From contig CALKBO010000028.1 of the NCBI GenBank assembly GCA_937989875.1, positions 62,001-126,000 of the forward strand: a stretch of 64,000 nt of DNA, given 5' to 3'. This DNA comes from an uncultured Collinsella sp. (lineage in GTDB: Bacteria; Actinomycetota; Coriobacteriia; Coriobacteriales; Coriobacteriaceae). Positions 18,100 through 26,223 of this stretch are shown in pieces (the first letter of the stretch is position 1; each line of letters starts with the position of its first letter). The notes below the pieces were generated by a model. That model saw only the letters and a program-made list of their open reading frames with translations, was not told the DNA's origin and made no database searches. Both the position numbers and the translations under genes were made by a program.

Positions 18100-18809
18100 A
18101 GACCGATGCCCGCGACCGCGTAATCGTCGCCCTCGACTGCGATCGTGAGCGTGCGCTCGAGCTCGCCCACGAGCTTTCGGGCCATGCCGCCTGGCTTAAG
18201 GTTGGTATGACGCTCTATTACGCTGAGGGCCCCGAGATCGTCAAGACCTTTAAGGACCTGGGCTTTAAGGTCTTCCTTGACCTTAAGTTCCATGATATTC
18301 CGCATCAGGTTCGCGGTGCCGCCCGTTCGGCCTCGCTTGCCGGTGCCGACCTGCTCTCGGTTCACGGCTTGGGTTCGGGCGCTATGCTCGCTGCCTGCCG
18401 CGAGGGTGCCGAGGAGGCGCGCGAGGACCGCGCCAAGCTCGTCGCCATCACCGTGCTCACGAGCATGAATCAGGATGCCTTGAGCGAGATCGGCGTCGAG
18501 TCGCCCGTGGCCGAGGAGGCCGCCCGCCTGGCAAAGCTCGCTCAGGCCAACGGCATCGATGGCATCGTGTGCTCGCCGATGGAGGCTCACGACATGCGTG
18601 AGCTGCTGGGTCCCGATGCCCTGATCGTGACTCCGGGTGTGCGTCCGGTGGGCGCCGCCTTAGGTGACCAGTCCCGCGTGGCGACGCCTTCCCAGGCTAT
18701 CGAGCGTGGCGCAAGCCATATTGTGGTGGGCCGTCCCATCACCGGTGCCGACGATCCGGTTGCCGCCTTTGACGCCATCGTCGCCGAGCTGGTCGAAAAC
18801 GTCGCGTAA
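18093..18809 (+). CDS. pyrF: Orotidine 5'-phosphate decarboxylase
   Basis: 238 residues, final enzyme of UMP synthesis. The N-terminal VIVALDCD and the catalytic Lys-Asp array FLDLKFHDIPHQV are present, as is the C-terminal phosphate-binding VVGRPITGADDP. The ATG lies inside the pyrD end. No pyrE or carAB is in the cluster, so orotate phosphoribosyltransferase and carbamoyl phosphate synthetase must be encoded elsewhere. Confidence 0.96.
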   Translation: MLETDARDRVIVALDCDRERALELAHELSGHAAWLKVGMTLYYAEGPEIVKTFKDLGFKVFLDLKFHDIPHQVRGAARSASLAGADLLSVHGLGSGAMLAACREGAEEAREDRAKLVAITVLTSMNQDALSEIGVESPVAEEAARLAKLAQANGIDGIVCSPMEAHDMRELLGPDALIVTPGVRPVGAALGDQSRVATPSQAIERGASHIVVGRPITGADDPVAAFDAIVAELVENVA

Positions 18810-18854
18810 AAGATTCCCCTAAGTCACCACTTTTGGGTCTCATTAGCACAAAAT

Positions 18855-18912
18855 AGCCCCTGTGCCTGCGTAAACTTTCCCATCCTTTGTGTGGAATCGC
18901 AGGTCAGGGGCT
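18855..18912 (+). terminator. Long stem-loop after the pyr operon
   Basis: AGCCCCTG...CCTGCG (18855-18870) pairs with CGCAGG...CAGGGGCT (18898-18912), 14 pairs with one small internal loop and a 27-base loop, followed by TAACTTT. The U-run is weak, so termination is probable but not certain. Confidence 0.55.
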
Positions 18913-18971
18913 TAACTTTGGGCGCAGTATATTGCACTTTTTTCGGGTATCGTCTAACCTATGGAGCCGCG

Positions 18972-19010
18972 ATTGGGCATTTTGTACGTTCTACGTGCTA
19001 AAATGCCAAT
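18972..19010. repeat. Inverted repeat upstream of mihF
   Basis: ATTGGGCATTTT (18972-18983) and AAAATGCCAAT (19000-19010) form an 11-bp inverted repeat with one bulged G and a 16-base centre. The centre can itself pair as ACGT/ACGT. It ends 38 bases before the mIHF start codon and could be an operator or a 5'-UTR hairpin. No clear promoter was identified around it. Confidence 0.5.
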
Positions 19011-19048
19011 TATTGAATCAGATATAACCCAACTATTTGGAGGTACGA

Positions 19049-19357
19049 ATGGCACTCCCTCAGCTTACCGATGAGCAGCGTAAGCAGGCTCTTGAGAAGG
19101 CTGCTGCCGCACGTCACGCCCGCGCTGAGCTTCGCGAGCAGATCAAGAAGGGCGAGAAGTCCCTCGAGTCCGTGCTCAACTCCGATGACCCCATCGCTTC
19201 CCGCATGAAGGTTTCCACCCTCATCGAGTCTCTCCCTGGTTATGGTAAGGCCAAGGCCGCCAAGATCATGGAGGAGCTCGGCATCTCCGCTACCCGTCGC
19301 GTTCAGGGCCTTGGCGTCCGTCAGCGCGAGCAGCTCCTCGAGCAGCTGACCAAATAA
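19049..19357 (+). CDS. mihF: Integration host factor, actinobacterial type (mIHF)
   Basis: 102 residues, beginning MALPQLTDEQR. This is the actinobacterial nucleoid protein mIHF, unrelated to proteobacterial IHF. The C-terminal half contains a helix-hairpin-like segment (LIESLPGYGKAKAAKIMEEL) that binds DNA, and RVQGLGVRQREQLL is the conserved end. The ATG at 19049 has TTTGGAGG upstream. It abuts gmk, the standard actinobacterial neighbour, and this pairing is one of the better taxonomic signals in the window. Confidence 0.92.
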   Translation: MALPQLTDEQRKQALEKAAAARHARAELREQIKKGEKSLESVLNSDDPIASRMKVSTLIESLPGYGKAKAAKIMEELGISATRRVQGLGVRQREQLLEQLTK

Positions 19358-19927
19358 GTGAGCGCTCAGGATTCCAAGCTCTTTGTGATTTCTGGACCGT
19401 CAGGCGCGGGCAAGGGCACGCTCGTCACTCGTGTGCGCGAGCGTCGCTCTAACCTGGGCCTGACGGTTTCGGCTACCACGCGAGCCCCACGCAAAGGCGA
19501 GGTCGATGGCGTCAATTATTTTTTCCTGACGCGTGAGGAGTTCGACCGCCGCGTGGCAAACGGTGAGTTTGTTGAGTGGGCCGAGGTCCACGGTAACTGC
19601 TACGGCACGTTGGTGAGCGAGGTTCAGTCCAAGCTCGCCTCTGGTTCGTCTCTCATCTTGGAGATCGATGTCCAGGGTGCCCTGCAGGTGAAGGAGCGTT
19701 TCCCCGAGGCCGTGCTGATCTTTATCAAGCCGCCTTCGCTTGAGGTACTCCGCGAGCGTCTAGTCGGTCGCGGTACCGAGACGCCCGAGACGATTGAGCT
19801 GCGTATGGCAAACGCCGCCGATGAGCTTGCCCTTGCCGACCGCTACGACGACGTCGTGGTGAATGACGATCTCGACCGCGCGACCGATGAGCTCGTTCGC
19901 GTTCTCGATATGCATGAAAGGATCTGA
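19358..19927 (+). CDS. gmk: Guanylate kinase
   Basis: 189 residues. Phosphorylates GMP/dGMP. The P-loop GPSGAGKGT and the GMP-binding TTRAPRKGEVDGVNYFF block are visible. The GTG start immediately follows the mihF stop, so the two are translationally coupled. rpoZ follows five bases on. The gmk-rpoZ pair is widely conserved and links GTP supply with RNA polymerase. Confidence 0.96.
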   Translation: MSAQDSKLFVISGPSGAGKGTLVTRVRERRSNLGLTVSATTRAPRKGEVDGVNYFFLTREEFDRRVANGEFVEWAEVHGNCYGTLVSEVQSKLASGSSLILEIDVQGALQVKERFPEAVLIFIKPPSLEVLRERLVGRGTETPETIELRMANAADELALADRYDDVVVNDDLDRATDELVRVLDMHERI

Positions 19928-19932
19928 GGTCC

Positions 19933-20214
19933 GTGTCCGTTGTAAAGCCTTGCATTGACGATCTTCTGGAGAAGACCGATCACAACCGCTTCCTGCTCGC
20001 TTCGCTTGCCTCCAAGCGCGCCTGCGACATCAATAGCATGCTGCGTGGCCAGCACAACCGCGTGCTTGCCGTCCAGGATGTCGATGACATCACCATCGGG
20101 CTTTCCGGTGCCGATACCATTTCGATGGCTATGGATGAGATTGTCGACGGCGACATCTCTTACGACGAGGCCCGTTATGAGAAGGCGCTCGGCCACAAGG
20201 TTGCTGAAGCCTAA
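19933..20214 (+). CDS. rpoZ: RNA polymerase omega subunit
   Basis: 93 residues. The N-terminal DDLLEKTDHNRFLLASLASKRA is the conserved omega segment that wraps the C terminus of beta-prime. The C-terminal tail is short and acidic. GTG start at 19933, five bases after gmk; its stop abuts the thiI ATG. Confidence 0.93.
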   Translation: MSVVKPCIDDLLEKTDHNRFLLASLASKRACDINSMLRGQHNRVLAVQDVDDITIGLSGADTISMAMDEIVDGDISYDEARYEKALGHKVAEA

Positions 20215-21459
20215 ATGGCGGCTCGCGTCTGCCTGGTCCACTATCACGAGGTTGGACTGAAGGGTAAGAACCGCGCACATTTTGAGCATATCCTCATGGA
20301 TAACATCAAGGCGGCCTTGGCCGCCTTTTCCGTGAATGCCGTGTCTCGAATTTCCGGTTATATCCTCGTGACCTTTAACGAGCATCAGGCCGACGAGGCG
20401 GCGCGTGTCATTCGCACCGTTCCCGGCGTTGCTCGTGTGTCTTTGGCGTATCACACCAACCGCGACCCGCAGGAGTACTGCGCCGCCGCCGTGAAGGCGC
20501 TGCACGAGTTTGGTTCCTTCGATTCGTTTAAGGTGCACGCCAAGCGCTCCAATACTGACTATGAGCTCACCTCGATTGACATCAATCGTCAGGTGGGCGA
20601 GGTGTTGTGCGAGGCGTTTCCTGATAAAAAGGTTCAGATGCACGATCCTGACGCTATGGTGCACGTACTGGTGGTCCAGGGTAGCGTCTACGTGTATGCG
20701 CGCTCCGAGCGCGGTGTGGGTGGTCTTCCGGTGGGGTCTGCCGGCAAGGTCGTGACGCTGCTGTCGTCGGGTATCGATTCTCCGGTGGCGACCTGGATGC
20801 TCGCGCGTCGCGGCGCGGTGTGCGTGCCGGTACATTTCTCCGGTCGTCCGCAGACGCCCGATACGAGCGAGTATTTGGTGCAGGACATCATCCGTGCGCT
20901 TGAGCCGGGTGTCCAGATCGGCCGCCTGTACGTGGTGCCGTTTGGTGACTGCCAGCGTGAGATTTCGGTCACCTGTCCCAGCAACCTGCGCGTGATCATG
21001 TATCGCCGTATTATGTATTCGGTTGCCGAGCGCATTGCGCACATCGAGGGCGCCAAGGCCATCGTGACGGGCGAATCGCTTGGGCAGGTTGCCTCCCAAA
21101 CGCTTGAGAATATCATGGCCGTCAACGAGGCCGTGAAGATCCCCGTGTTCCGTCCTCTCATCGGTTCGGACAAGCAGGAGATCATTGCGCGTGCCGAGGA
21201 GATCGGTACGTTCGATATCTCGACTGAGGCCGCTCCCGACTGCTGCACGCTGTTTATGCCGCGCCGTCCCGAGACGCACGCCAAACTCGATGCCGTGCAT
21301 GAGGCCTGTGAGTTGTTCGATCACGAGGAGATGATCGAGCGCCTGCTCAAGCAGACCGAGTACATCGACTTCGAGAGCAACACGTATAAGGCCCCTAAGA
21401 CCTTAAAACGCAAACATTCGGAGCTTGCTCCGCGTGAGATTTACCAAGATCACGAGTAA
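20215..21459 (+). CDS. thiI: tRNA 4-thiouridine synthase ThiI
   Basis: 414 residues. N-terminal ferredoxin-like plus THUMP domain (residues about 1-165) for tRNA binding, then a PP-loop pyrophosphatase domain with LLSSGIDSPVATWML that adenylates U8. A Cys pair lies in AAPDCCTLF. The C-terminal rhodanese domain found in enterobacterial ThiI is absent, as in Bacillus ThiI, so sulfur must come directly from a cysteine desulfurase. No desulfurase gene is adjacent. It is last in the mihF-gmk-rpoZ-thiI operon. Confidence 0.94.
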   Translation: MAARVCLVHYHEVGLKGKNRAHFEHILMDNIKAALAAFSVNAVSRISGYILVTFNEHQADEAARVIRTVPGVARVSLAYHTNRDPQEYCAAAVKALHEFGSFDSFKVHAKRSNTDYELTSIDINRQVGEVLCEAFPDKKVQMHDPDAMVHVLVVQGSVYVYARSERGVGGLPVGSAGKVVTLLSSGIDSPVATWMLARRGAVCVPVHFSGRPQTPDTSEYLVQDIIRALEPGVQIGRLYVVPFGDCQREISVTCPSNLRVIMYRRIMYSVAERIAHIEGAKAIVTGESLGQVASQTLENIMAVNEAVKIPVFRPLIGSDKQEIIARAEEIGTFDISTEAAPDCCTLFMPRRPETHAKLDAVHEACELFDHEEMIERLLKQTEYIDFESNTYKAPKTLKRKHSELAPREIYQDHE

Positions 21460-21470
21460 TTTTGTGCATA

Positions 21471-21502
21471 GACCGACGATGCGCCTGCATCGTCGGTCTT
21501 TT
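21471..21502 (+). terminator. Terminator after thiI
   Basis: GACCGACGATGC pairs perfectly with GCATCGTCGGTC across a four-base loop and is followed by TTTT. Confidence 0.93.
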
Positions 21503-21577
21503 GCTATCTGGGCATTTTGCGGCTAAGTGTTCATTTGCTGACGTGTGCCTGAATAAATGGACAGATTTGTGCAAGGT

Positions 21578-21617
21578 TTTGGTCGGTTTTTGGTTCGACC
21601 GCTAAAACCGGTTTTGG
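21578..21617 (+). promoter_or_regulatory. TTTGGT direct repeats upstream of comEA
   Basis: TTTGGTC (21578-21584) and TTTGGTT (21589-21595) begin exactly 11 bp apart. A third TTTGG lies at 21613-21617 and a palindrome AAAACCGGTTTT at 21604-21615. The pair TTTGGTCGG-NN-TTTGGTT also occurs upstream of recA (51009-51026). The layout fits tandem half-sites of an OmpR/PhoB-type regulator, but no regulator gene is in the window. Confidence 0.45.
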
Positions 21618-21672
21618 AGCGTGGCTGTTGCAGGGCTCCTTTCCTGACACGATGGTGTTGGGAGGTTTTGCT

Positions 21673-22386
21673 ATGGCGCAGCGCGAACAACACGAACGGG
21701 TCAAACGGATGGACCGCTTGGCGGACAAGCTGCTCGGTCATAAGGCAGTGGTGATGGCGATACTGGTCGTCATTGCGATGGCGAGCGGCTTGGCGATGGC
21801 GAACCTTGGCGGCGGTGCCGGCGGTGTGTCGTTTGAGCGCACTGACGGTACGGGCTCGTTGGTGGAGCCGGGATCCGGTGATGCCTCGAGCGGAAAGACA
21901 TCCGAAGGTTCTTCGACTAAGGCTTCTGCCGCGGCAGAGGTTTATGTCGATGTTGATGGCGCCGTTGTGTCGCCCGGTGTATACAGGCTCAAAGACGGGG
22001 CACGGGTATCCCAGGCGATCGATGCCGCCGGCGGGCTGGCGCCCGAGGCAGACGTTACGGGGCTCAATCGGGCATCTAAGGTCACTGATGGACAAAAAAT
22101 CCACGTTCCAACGGTAGGGGAGCAGCAGGCGTCCATTGCGGAAGCCGGTGTTGATGGTGGGGCTTCCGCATCATCGGGCGTGAGTGGCGCAACAGGCTTA
22201 GTAAACATCAATACGGCAAGCGCGGCAGAGCTACAGACGCTTTCGGGCATCGGCCCCTCCATGGCCCAGTCGATTATCGATGAGCGGACAAAGAACGGTG
22301 CTTTTGCCTCGGTTGACGATCTGATGCGTGTGTCGGGAATCGGCGAGAAGAAGCTTGCCAAAATCAAAGATTGCATCTGCGTATGA
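21673..22386 (+). CDS. comEA: ComEA-like DNA-binding competence protein
   Basis: 237 residues. One membrane helix near residues 25-45 (AVVMAILVVIAMASGLAMA), a Ser/Gly-rich linker, an SLBB-type segment (VYVDVDGAVVSPGVYRLKDG) and a C-terminal helix-hairpin-helix pair (VNINTASAAELQTLSGIGPS and LMRVSGIGEKKLAKI). ComEA binds incoming double-stranded DNA outside the membrane and hands it to ComEC. The ATG at 21673 has GGGAGG seven bases upstream, better than two earlier in-frame starts. It overlaps comEC by four bases (ATGA). Confidence 0.93.
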   Translation: MAQREQHERVKRMDRLADKLLGHKAVVMAILVVIAMASGLAMANLGGGAGGVSFERTDGTGSLVEPGSGDASSGKTSEGSSTKASAAAEVYVDVDGAVVSPGVYRLKDGARVSQAIDAAGGLAPEADVTGLNRASKVTDGQKIHVPTVGEQQASIAEAGVDGGASASSGVSGATGLVNINTASAAELQTLSGIGPSMAQSIIDERTKNGAFASVDDLMRVSGIGEKKLAKIKDCICV

Positions 22387-24686
22387 GTGCGACCGAGCGC
22401 GAACATGTGATGCCTCCGCGGCCCCTGATGCCATGGACGATGGCCCTGTGTGCCGGCATGTGCATGAGCTGCGCCTTGGTGCTCAACGTGGCCGCTGATG
22501 CGCTGCTGAGGGAGCAGGCGTCGGCGGTCGGGCTGCTATGGGCCATTCCCGTTGCGGCGACGGTATTCGTTGTGCTGGCTCAATCTTGTGCGTGGCTTGC
22601 CCCTTGGAAGTGGTGGCTGTATGCCGCGTCCGTCGGTCTCGTGGCGGGAGCGGTCGTCTCGGCGTGGTGGGCTGTGGGCACGCTAGGCGCCTCGAAGGCG
22701 CTCGACGGTCGAGCGGCAAGCAGCCTCGAGTTTGTCGTGCAGGGTGATCCATCCATAAACGACGACGTGTATTCCTATACCTGCGAGGCACGCGCGGACG
22801 GTAAGAACTTGGCAACGGTTCGCCTATCGTGTGACCGCGAGCTCAAGGTCGGGGCGCACGTGCGTGTTATCGGTCGCGTTTCACGTTTTGAGAACGATGC
22901 ATATGGACGATCGCGCGTGCTCCGAGGCGAGGTGCGCAAGGTTCAAGCCGTTCGGATTGTGCCGGTCGATGAGGGCTCTCCGGGGCCGCTGCTTCGGCTG
23001 CGAAATGGGCTGCTTGCGTCCATTGCGCCTGCGACCGACCCGGCGCGTGCGCTCATAGCCGGTGTCGCCTGCGGTCGTTCGGCCGAGCTGCGCGCCCAGC
23101 CGGCGGGCGATTGGTTTTCGGTGACGGGGACGGCGCATCTTATCGCCGTCTCGGGCAGCCATTTGGCTATCGTGGGGTTTGTAATCGAGGGCGCATTGCA
23201 AAAGACTCGGTGCTCACGTGGTCTTCAGCGGGCGATATTGGCGATAACGCTTGTTGGCTACGCTGCCTTTACGGGCGCGTCTCCTTCGGCCGTGCGCGCG
23301 TGCTGCATGGTGTTCGCGACGCTTGTCGTAAACGGCGCGGGGCGTCGCCGGCACGGCGCATCGGCACTCTTCGCAACCATGTCCATCTTTGTGCTACTGC
23401 GGCCGACGGTGCTGTTCGAGATGGGCTTTCAGCTTTCATGTGCCAGCGTCTTAGCCATTCTGTGCTTTTGCCCCTATGCGACCTACGCTTTGGGTGAGCT
23501 GGGTGTGCCATCGGGCGTCGCCAGCATGCTTTCCGCCACGCTGTGCTCGCAATTGGCGACACTTCCCATTACCATTCCCGCCTTTGGTACGTTATCGCTC
23601 ATTGCTCCGCTGGCAAATGCGGTCATCGGTCCGGTGGTGAGCGTACTGCTTGCTGTGTCGATTGTGCTGGTTCCCTTTTCGCTCGTGGCACCTTTGCGGA
23701 CTTGGGCGCTCATTGTGCCCATGATTGCCGCCCGTTGCGCACTGTTCTTCGAGCAGCTGTTTGCCGCCGTGCCGGGTGCATCCGTGAGTTTGCCGCCCGA
23801 TAGCATGTGGATTTACCTAGTGCCGTGTTTGCTGGCGGTTCTGCTGGTCTGGTGGCCGCGTCCCCGTGCACGTCCTATGGCGGTGGGGCTTGCATGCTTG
23901 GTACTCCTGGCTGCGATTCCGTACGTCTACTGGGATCGATTCACTCCGCCTTCGGTGACGGTGCTCGATGTGGGCCAGGCCGATGCGATTCTTATCCGCC
24001 AGGGCGGCGCAGTAGCACTCGTCGACTGCGGGCTCGACGAGCGCATGGTGGCGGCGTTGGTTCGCAATAACGTGCACCATATCGATGCCGTCTTTGTGAC
24101 GCATTGGGATGAGGACCACTGGGGTGGTCTGCCTGCCGTGCTCGAACAGTTTTCGGTCGGAACGATTGCCGTAGCGGCGGATGCGCTGGAGGATGCTCCT
24201 GCCGAGGTATTGAACCGACCTGGCGTGGAGTATCGGCAGGTGCGCCGTGGGGATACGGTCGATATCGGCTCATTTTGCGCCCGCGTGATGTGGCCATTCG
24301 AGTCCGTGGATGGCGAGGGAAATGAGGACTCGCTTGTCCTGCTGCTCTCCTATGTTCAGGAAGGCAGGGGCCTGCGTATGCTCCTCACCGGTGATGCCGA
24401 GCTCGACCAAGAACGGGAATTCGTGCAGGAGGTGGGGGAAATCGATGTACTTAAACTTGGGCATCACGGCTCTAAGGTTTCAGTCGATGGTGAGTTGCTG
24501 GACGTCTTGAAGCCTGAGCTTTCCCTTGCGAGTGCGGGCGAGGGGAATCGATACGGCCATCCGTCCGATGCCTGCATCGATGCCGTTAAGGAAGCGGGCG
24601 GTGTGTTCGCGTGCACTATCGAACACGGCGACATTACCGTCACGCCAACTGCGAATGGCTTTGCGATGCGATGCCAGCGACCGTGA
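22383..24686 (+). CDS. comEC: ComEC DNA uptake channel with metallo-beta-lactamase domain
   Basis: 767 residues. N-terminal membrane helices and a DUF4131/OB-like region (to about residue 210), the polytopic Competence domain (about 210-500, with HLIAVSGSHLAIVG), and a C-terminal metallo-beta-lactamase-like domain with THWDEDHWGG and LKLGHHGSK. The latter is thought to degrade the non-transforming strand. It forms the inner-membrane channel for single-stranded DNA. ATG overlaps the comEA stop. Together the pair shows a potential for natural transformation; pilus and DprA genes are not in the window. Confidence 0.94.
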   Translation: MSATEREHVMPPRPLMPWTMALCAGMCMSCALVLNVAADALLREQASAVGLLWAIPVAATVFVVLAQSCAWLAPWKWWLYAASVGLVAGAVVSAWWAVGTLGASKALDGRAASSLEFVVQGDPSINDDVYSYTCEARADGKNLATVRLSCDRELKVGAHVRVIGRVSRFENDAYGRSRVLRGEVRKVQAVRIVPVDEGSPGPLLRLRNGLLASIAPATDPARALIAGVACGRSAELRAQPAGDWFSVTGTAHLIAVSGSHLAIVGFVIEGALQKTRCSRGLQRAILAITLVGYAAFTGASPSAVRACCMVFATLVVNGAGRRRHGASALFATMSIFVLLRPTVLFEMGFQLSCASVLAILCFCPYATYALGELGVPSGVASMLSATLCSQLATLPITIPAFGTLSLIAPLANAVIGPVVSVLLAVSIVLVPFSLVAPLRTWALIVPMIAARCALFFEQLFAAVPGASVSLPPDSMWIYLVPCLLAVLLVWWPRPRARPMAVGLACLVLLAAIPYVYWDRFTPPSVTVLDVGQADAILIRQGGAVALVDCGLDERMVAALVRNNVHHIDAVFVTHWDEDHWGGLPAVLEQFSVGTIAVAADALEDAPAEVLNRPGVEYRQVRRGDTVDIGSFCARVMWPFESVDGEGNEDSLVLLLSYVQEGRGLRMLLTGDAELDQEREFVQEVGEIDVLKLGHHGSKVSVDGELLDVLKPELSLASAGEGNRYGHPSDACIDAVKEAGGVFACTIEHGDITVTPTANGFAMRCQRP

Positions 24687-24694
24687 CGACGTCG

Positions 24695-24724
24695 TTGGCG
24701 TGTGGTGGGCCCCTGGGCTAGAAT
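24695..24724 (+). promoter_or_regulatory. Possible holA promoter
   Basis: TTGGCG (24695-24700), 18-bp spacer, TAGAAT (24719-24724), 41 bases upstream of the holA start. Confidence 0.35.
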
Positions 24725-24764
24725 GGCACGGAATGAATACGAAGGCCTGCGGGAGGGGAGCGCA

Positions 24765-25727
24765 ATGTCCGAAACCAGTCTGTTGCCGGCATATCTGATC
24801 GTCGGTACCGACGGCGTCAAGCGCGATCACGCCGTCTCGCGTATGAAAGCGCGTCTGGAAAAGTCGGGTATGGTCGATTTCAACCTCGACGAGCGCGATA
24901 TGACCAAAGACCCCGATATCGAGTCGATTATCGGATCGCTCAACACCTTTCCCATGGGCAGCGAGTTTCGCCTGGTAATCCTTGACGGCTGCTCAAAACT
25001 CGCCAAAGCGATCTCCGAGCCGCTTGTCGACTATCTGGCGAGTCCCAGCCCCACGACGGTTTGTCTCATCATCGCCGACTCGCTTGCCAAGAACACGCGC
25101 CTGTATAAGGCGATCGCCAAGATCGACAAGAAGGCGGTGATCGATTGCTCCGGTACCAAGCGCTGGGAGCTACCGCGCCGCGTGCAGCAGATGGCGACGC
25201 AGCACGGCAAGTCGATCTCGACGGCGGCCGCCGAAGAGCTCGTTTCGCGCTCGGGCGAGAACACCCGCATGCTCGATAACGACTTGGCTAAGCTTGCCCA
25301 GATGGTCGAGGCGCCCCAGATTGAGCTTGCCGACGTTGAGCGCTGGATTGTACGTACGGCAGAGGTCCAACCCTGGGACTTTCTCAATGCGGTCTCGGCC
25401 CGTGACATGCGCCGCTCGCTCGAGCTCTTCAATCTACTGCCCGCCAAGAGCTACGTGTGGACTTACACATTGCTGTGCGGCCGCATCCGCGAGCTGATCG
25501 TCGCCAAGGCGCTCGATGCGCGCGGACAGGGTCGTGAGCTGGCCGCAACGCTCAAGCTCCAGTCCTGGCAGGTCAAGAATCACCTGACCTGGGCACGTCG
25601 CTTTTCGATGGCAGAGCTCGTCGCAGCGCTCGAGGGTGCGGTCGATGTGGAGCTCGCGCTCAAGGGTTCGGCCGATTCTCAGACCGCGCTTTTGCTCTGG
25701 ATTACGAACATCTTGAGAAAATCGTGA
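24765..25727 (+). CDS. holA: DNA polymerase III delta subunit
   Basis: 320 residues. Clamp-loader subunit that opens the sliding clamp. An N-terminal AAA+-like domain (YLIVGTDGVKRDHAVSRM at the start) is followed by the helical collar domain with TALLLWITNILRKS at the C terminus. VQPWDFLNAVSARD in the middle is typical. The ATG at 24765 has GGGAGGGGAG just upstream. The comEA-comEC-holA-rpsT order is frequent in Gram-positive genomes, often with shared transcription, although a promoter-like sequence lies before holA here. Confidence 0.93.
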   Translation: MSETSLLPAYLIVGTDGVKRDHAVSRMKARLEKSGMVDFNLDERDMTKDPDIESIIGSLNTFPMGSEFRLVILDGCSKLAKAISEPLVDYLASPSPTTVCLIIADSLAKNTRLYKAIAKIDKKAVIDCSGTKRWELPRRVQQMATQHGKSISTAAAEELVSRSGENTRMLDNDLAKLAQMVEAPQIELADVERWIVRTAEVQPWDFLNAVSARDMRRSLELFNLLPAKSYVWTYTLLCGRIRELIVAKALDARGQGRELAATLKLQSWQVKNHLTWARRFSMAELVAALEGAVDVELALKGSADSQTALLLWITNILRKS

Positions 25728-25776
25728 TGATACCTGCCTATTTGACAAATTCGTTCTATCCCTTTGAGGGGGAGCG

Positions 25777-25785
25777 TGCTATAGT
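25777..25785 (+). promoter_or_regulatory. Extended -10 promoter of rpsT
   Basis: TGCTATAGT, an extended -10 (TGn-TATAGT). A TTGACA at 25742-25747 is too far upstream (32 bp) to pair with it. It leaves a leader of about 70 bases before rpsT. Confidence 0.5.
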
Positions 25786-25860
25786 AGGCGCTTGCATGAC
25801 CTCACCGTGTCTCAGAGGTGTCATACATTTTTTGCAAGGAACTCGAAAGGAACTCCAGAA

Positions 25861-26127
25861 GTGGCAAACATCAAGTCTCAGAAGAAGCGTATCCGCACCA
25901 ATGAGGCAGCTCGCATGCGTAACAAGGCTGTCAAGTCCGAGCTCAAGACGCTGACCAAGCACGTCCAGTCCGCCGTCGCCGAGGGCGACGCCGAGAAGGC
26001 CCAGGCTGCCCTCAAGACCGTCACCAAGCGTCTCGACATGGCTGCCGCCAAGCATGTTATCCACAAGAACCAGGCTTCCAACCGCAAGTCCGGTCTTGCC
26101 AAGCTCGTGAACAGCATCAACGCCTAA
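25861..26127 (+). CDS. rpsT: 30S ribosomal protein S20
   Basis: 88 residues, Lys/Arg-rich helical bundle that binds 16S rRNA early in 30S assembly. Begins [15 protein letters not shown], the usual start of S20. The GTG at 25861 lies about ten bases after AAAGGA; the open frame extends upstream but that part does not resemble S20. It has its own promoter-like sequence and is followed by a strong terminator. Confidence 0.95.
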   Translation: MANIKSQKKRIRTNEAARMRNKAVKSELKTLTKHVQSAVAEGDAEKAQAALKTVTKRLDMAAAKHVIHKNQASNRKSGLAKLVNSINA

Positions 26128-26162
26128 GTTGTAAATTTCACACCACACAGATTACGCGCATA

Positions 26163-26198
26163 AATGGAGCCTGTTTTATGGAACAGGCTCCATTTTTT
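26163..26198 (+). terminator. Terminator after rpsT
   Basis: AATGGAGCCTGTT pairs with AACAGGCTCCATT around a short loop and runs into six T. It ends only about 25 bases before the lepA start. Confidence 0.93.
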
Positions 26199-26223
26199 GT
26201 ATCGCTCGGGTAAGATAGTCCGC

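Noticed and set aside
25742..25785. TTGACA as the -35 of the rpsT promoter
   Set aside because: It is 32 bp from the -10 TATAGT, far beyond the usual 16-18; the extended -10 alone is the better explanation.
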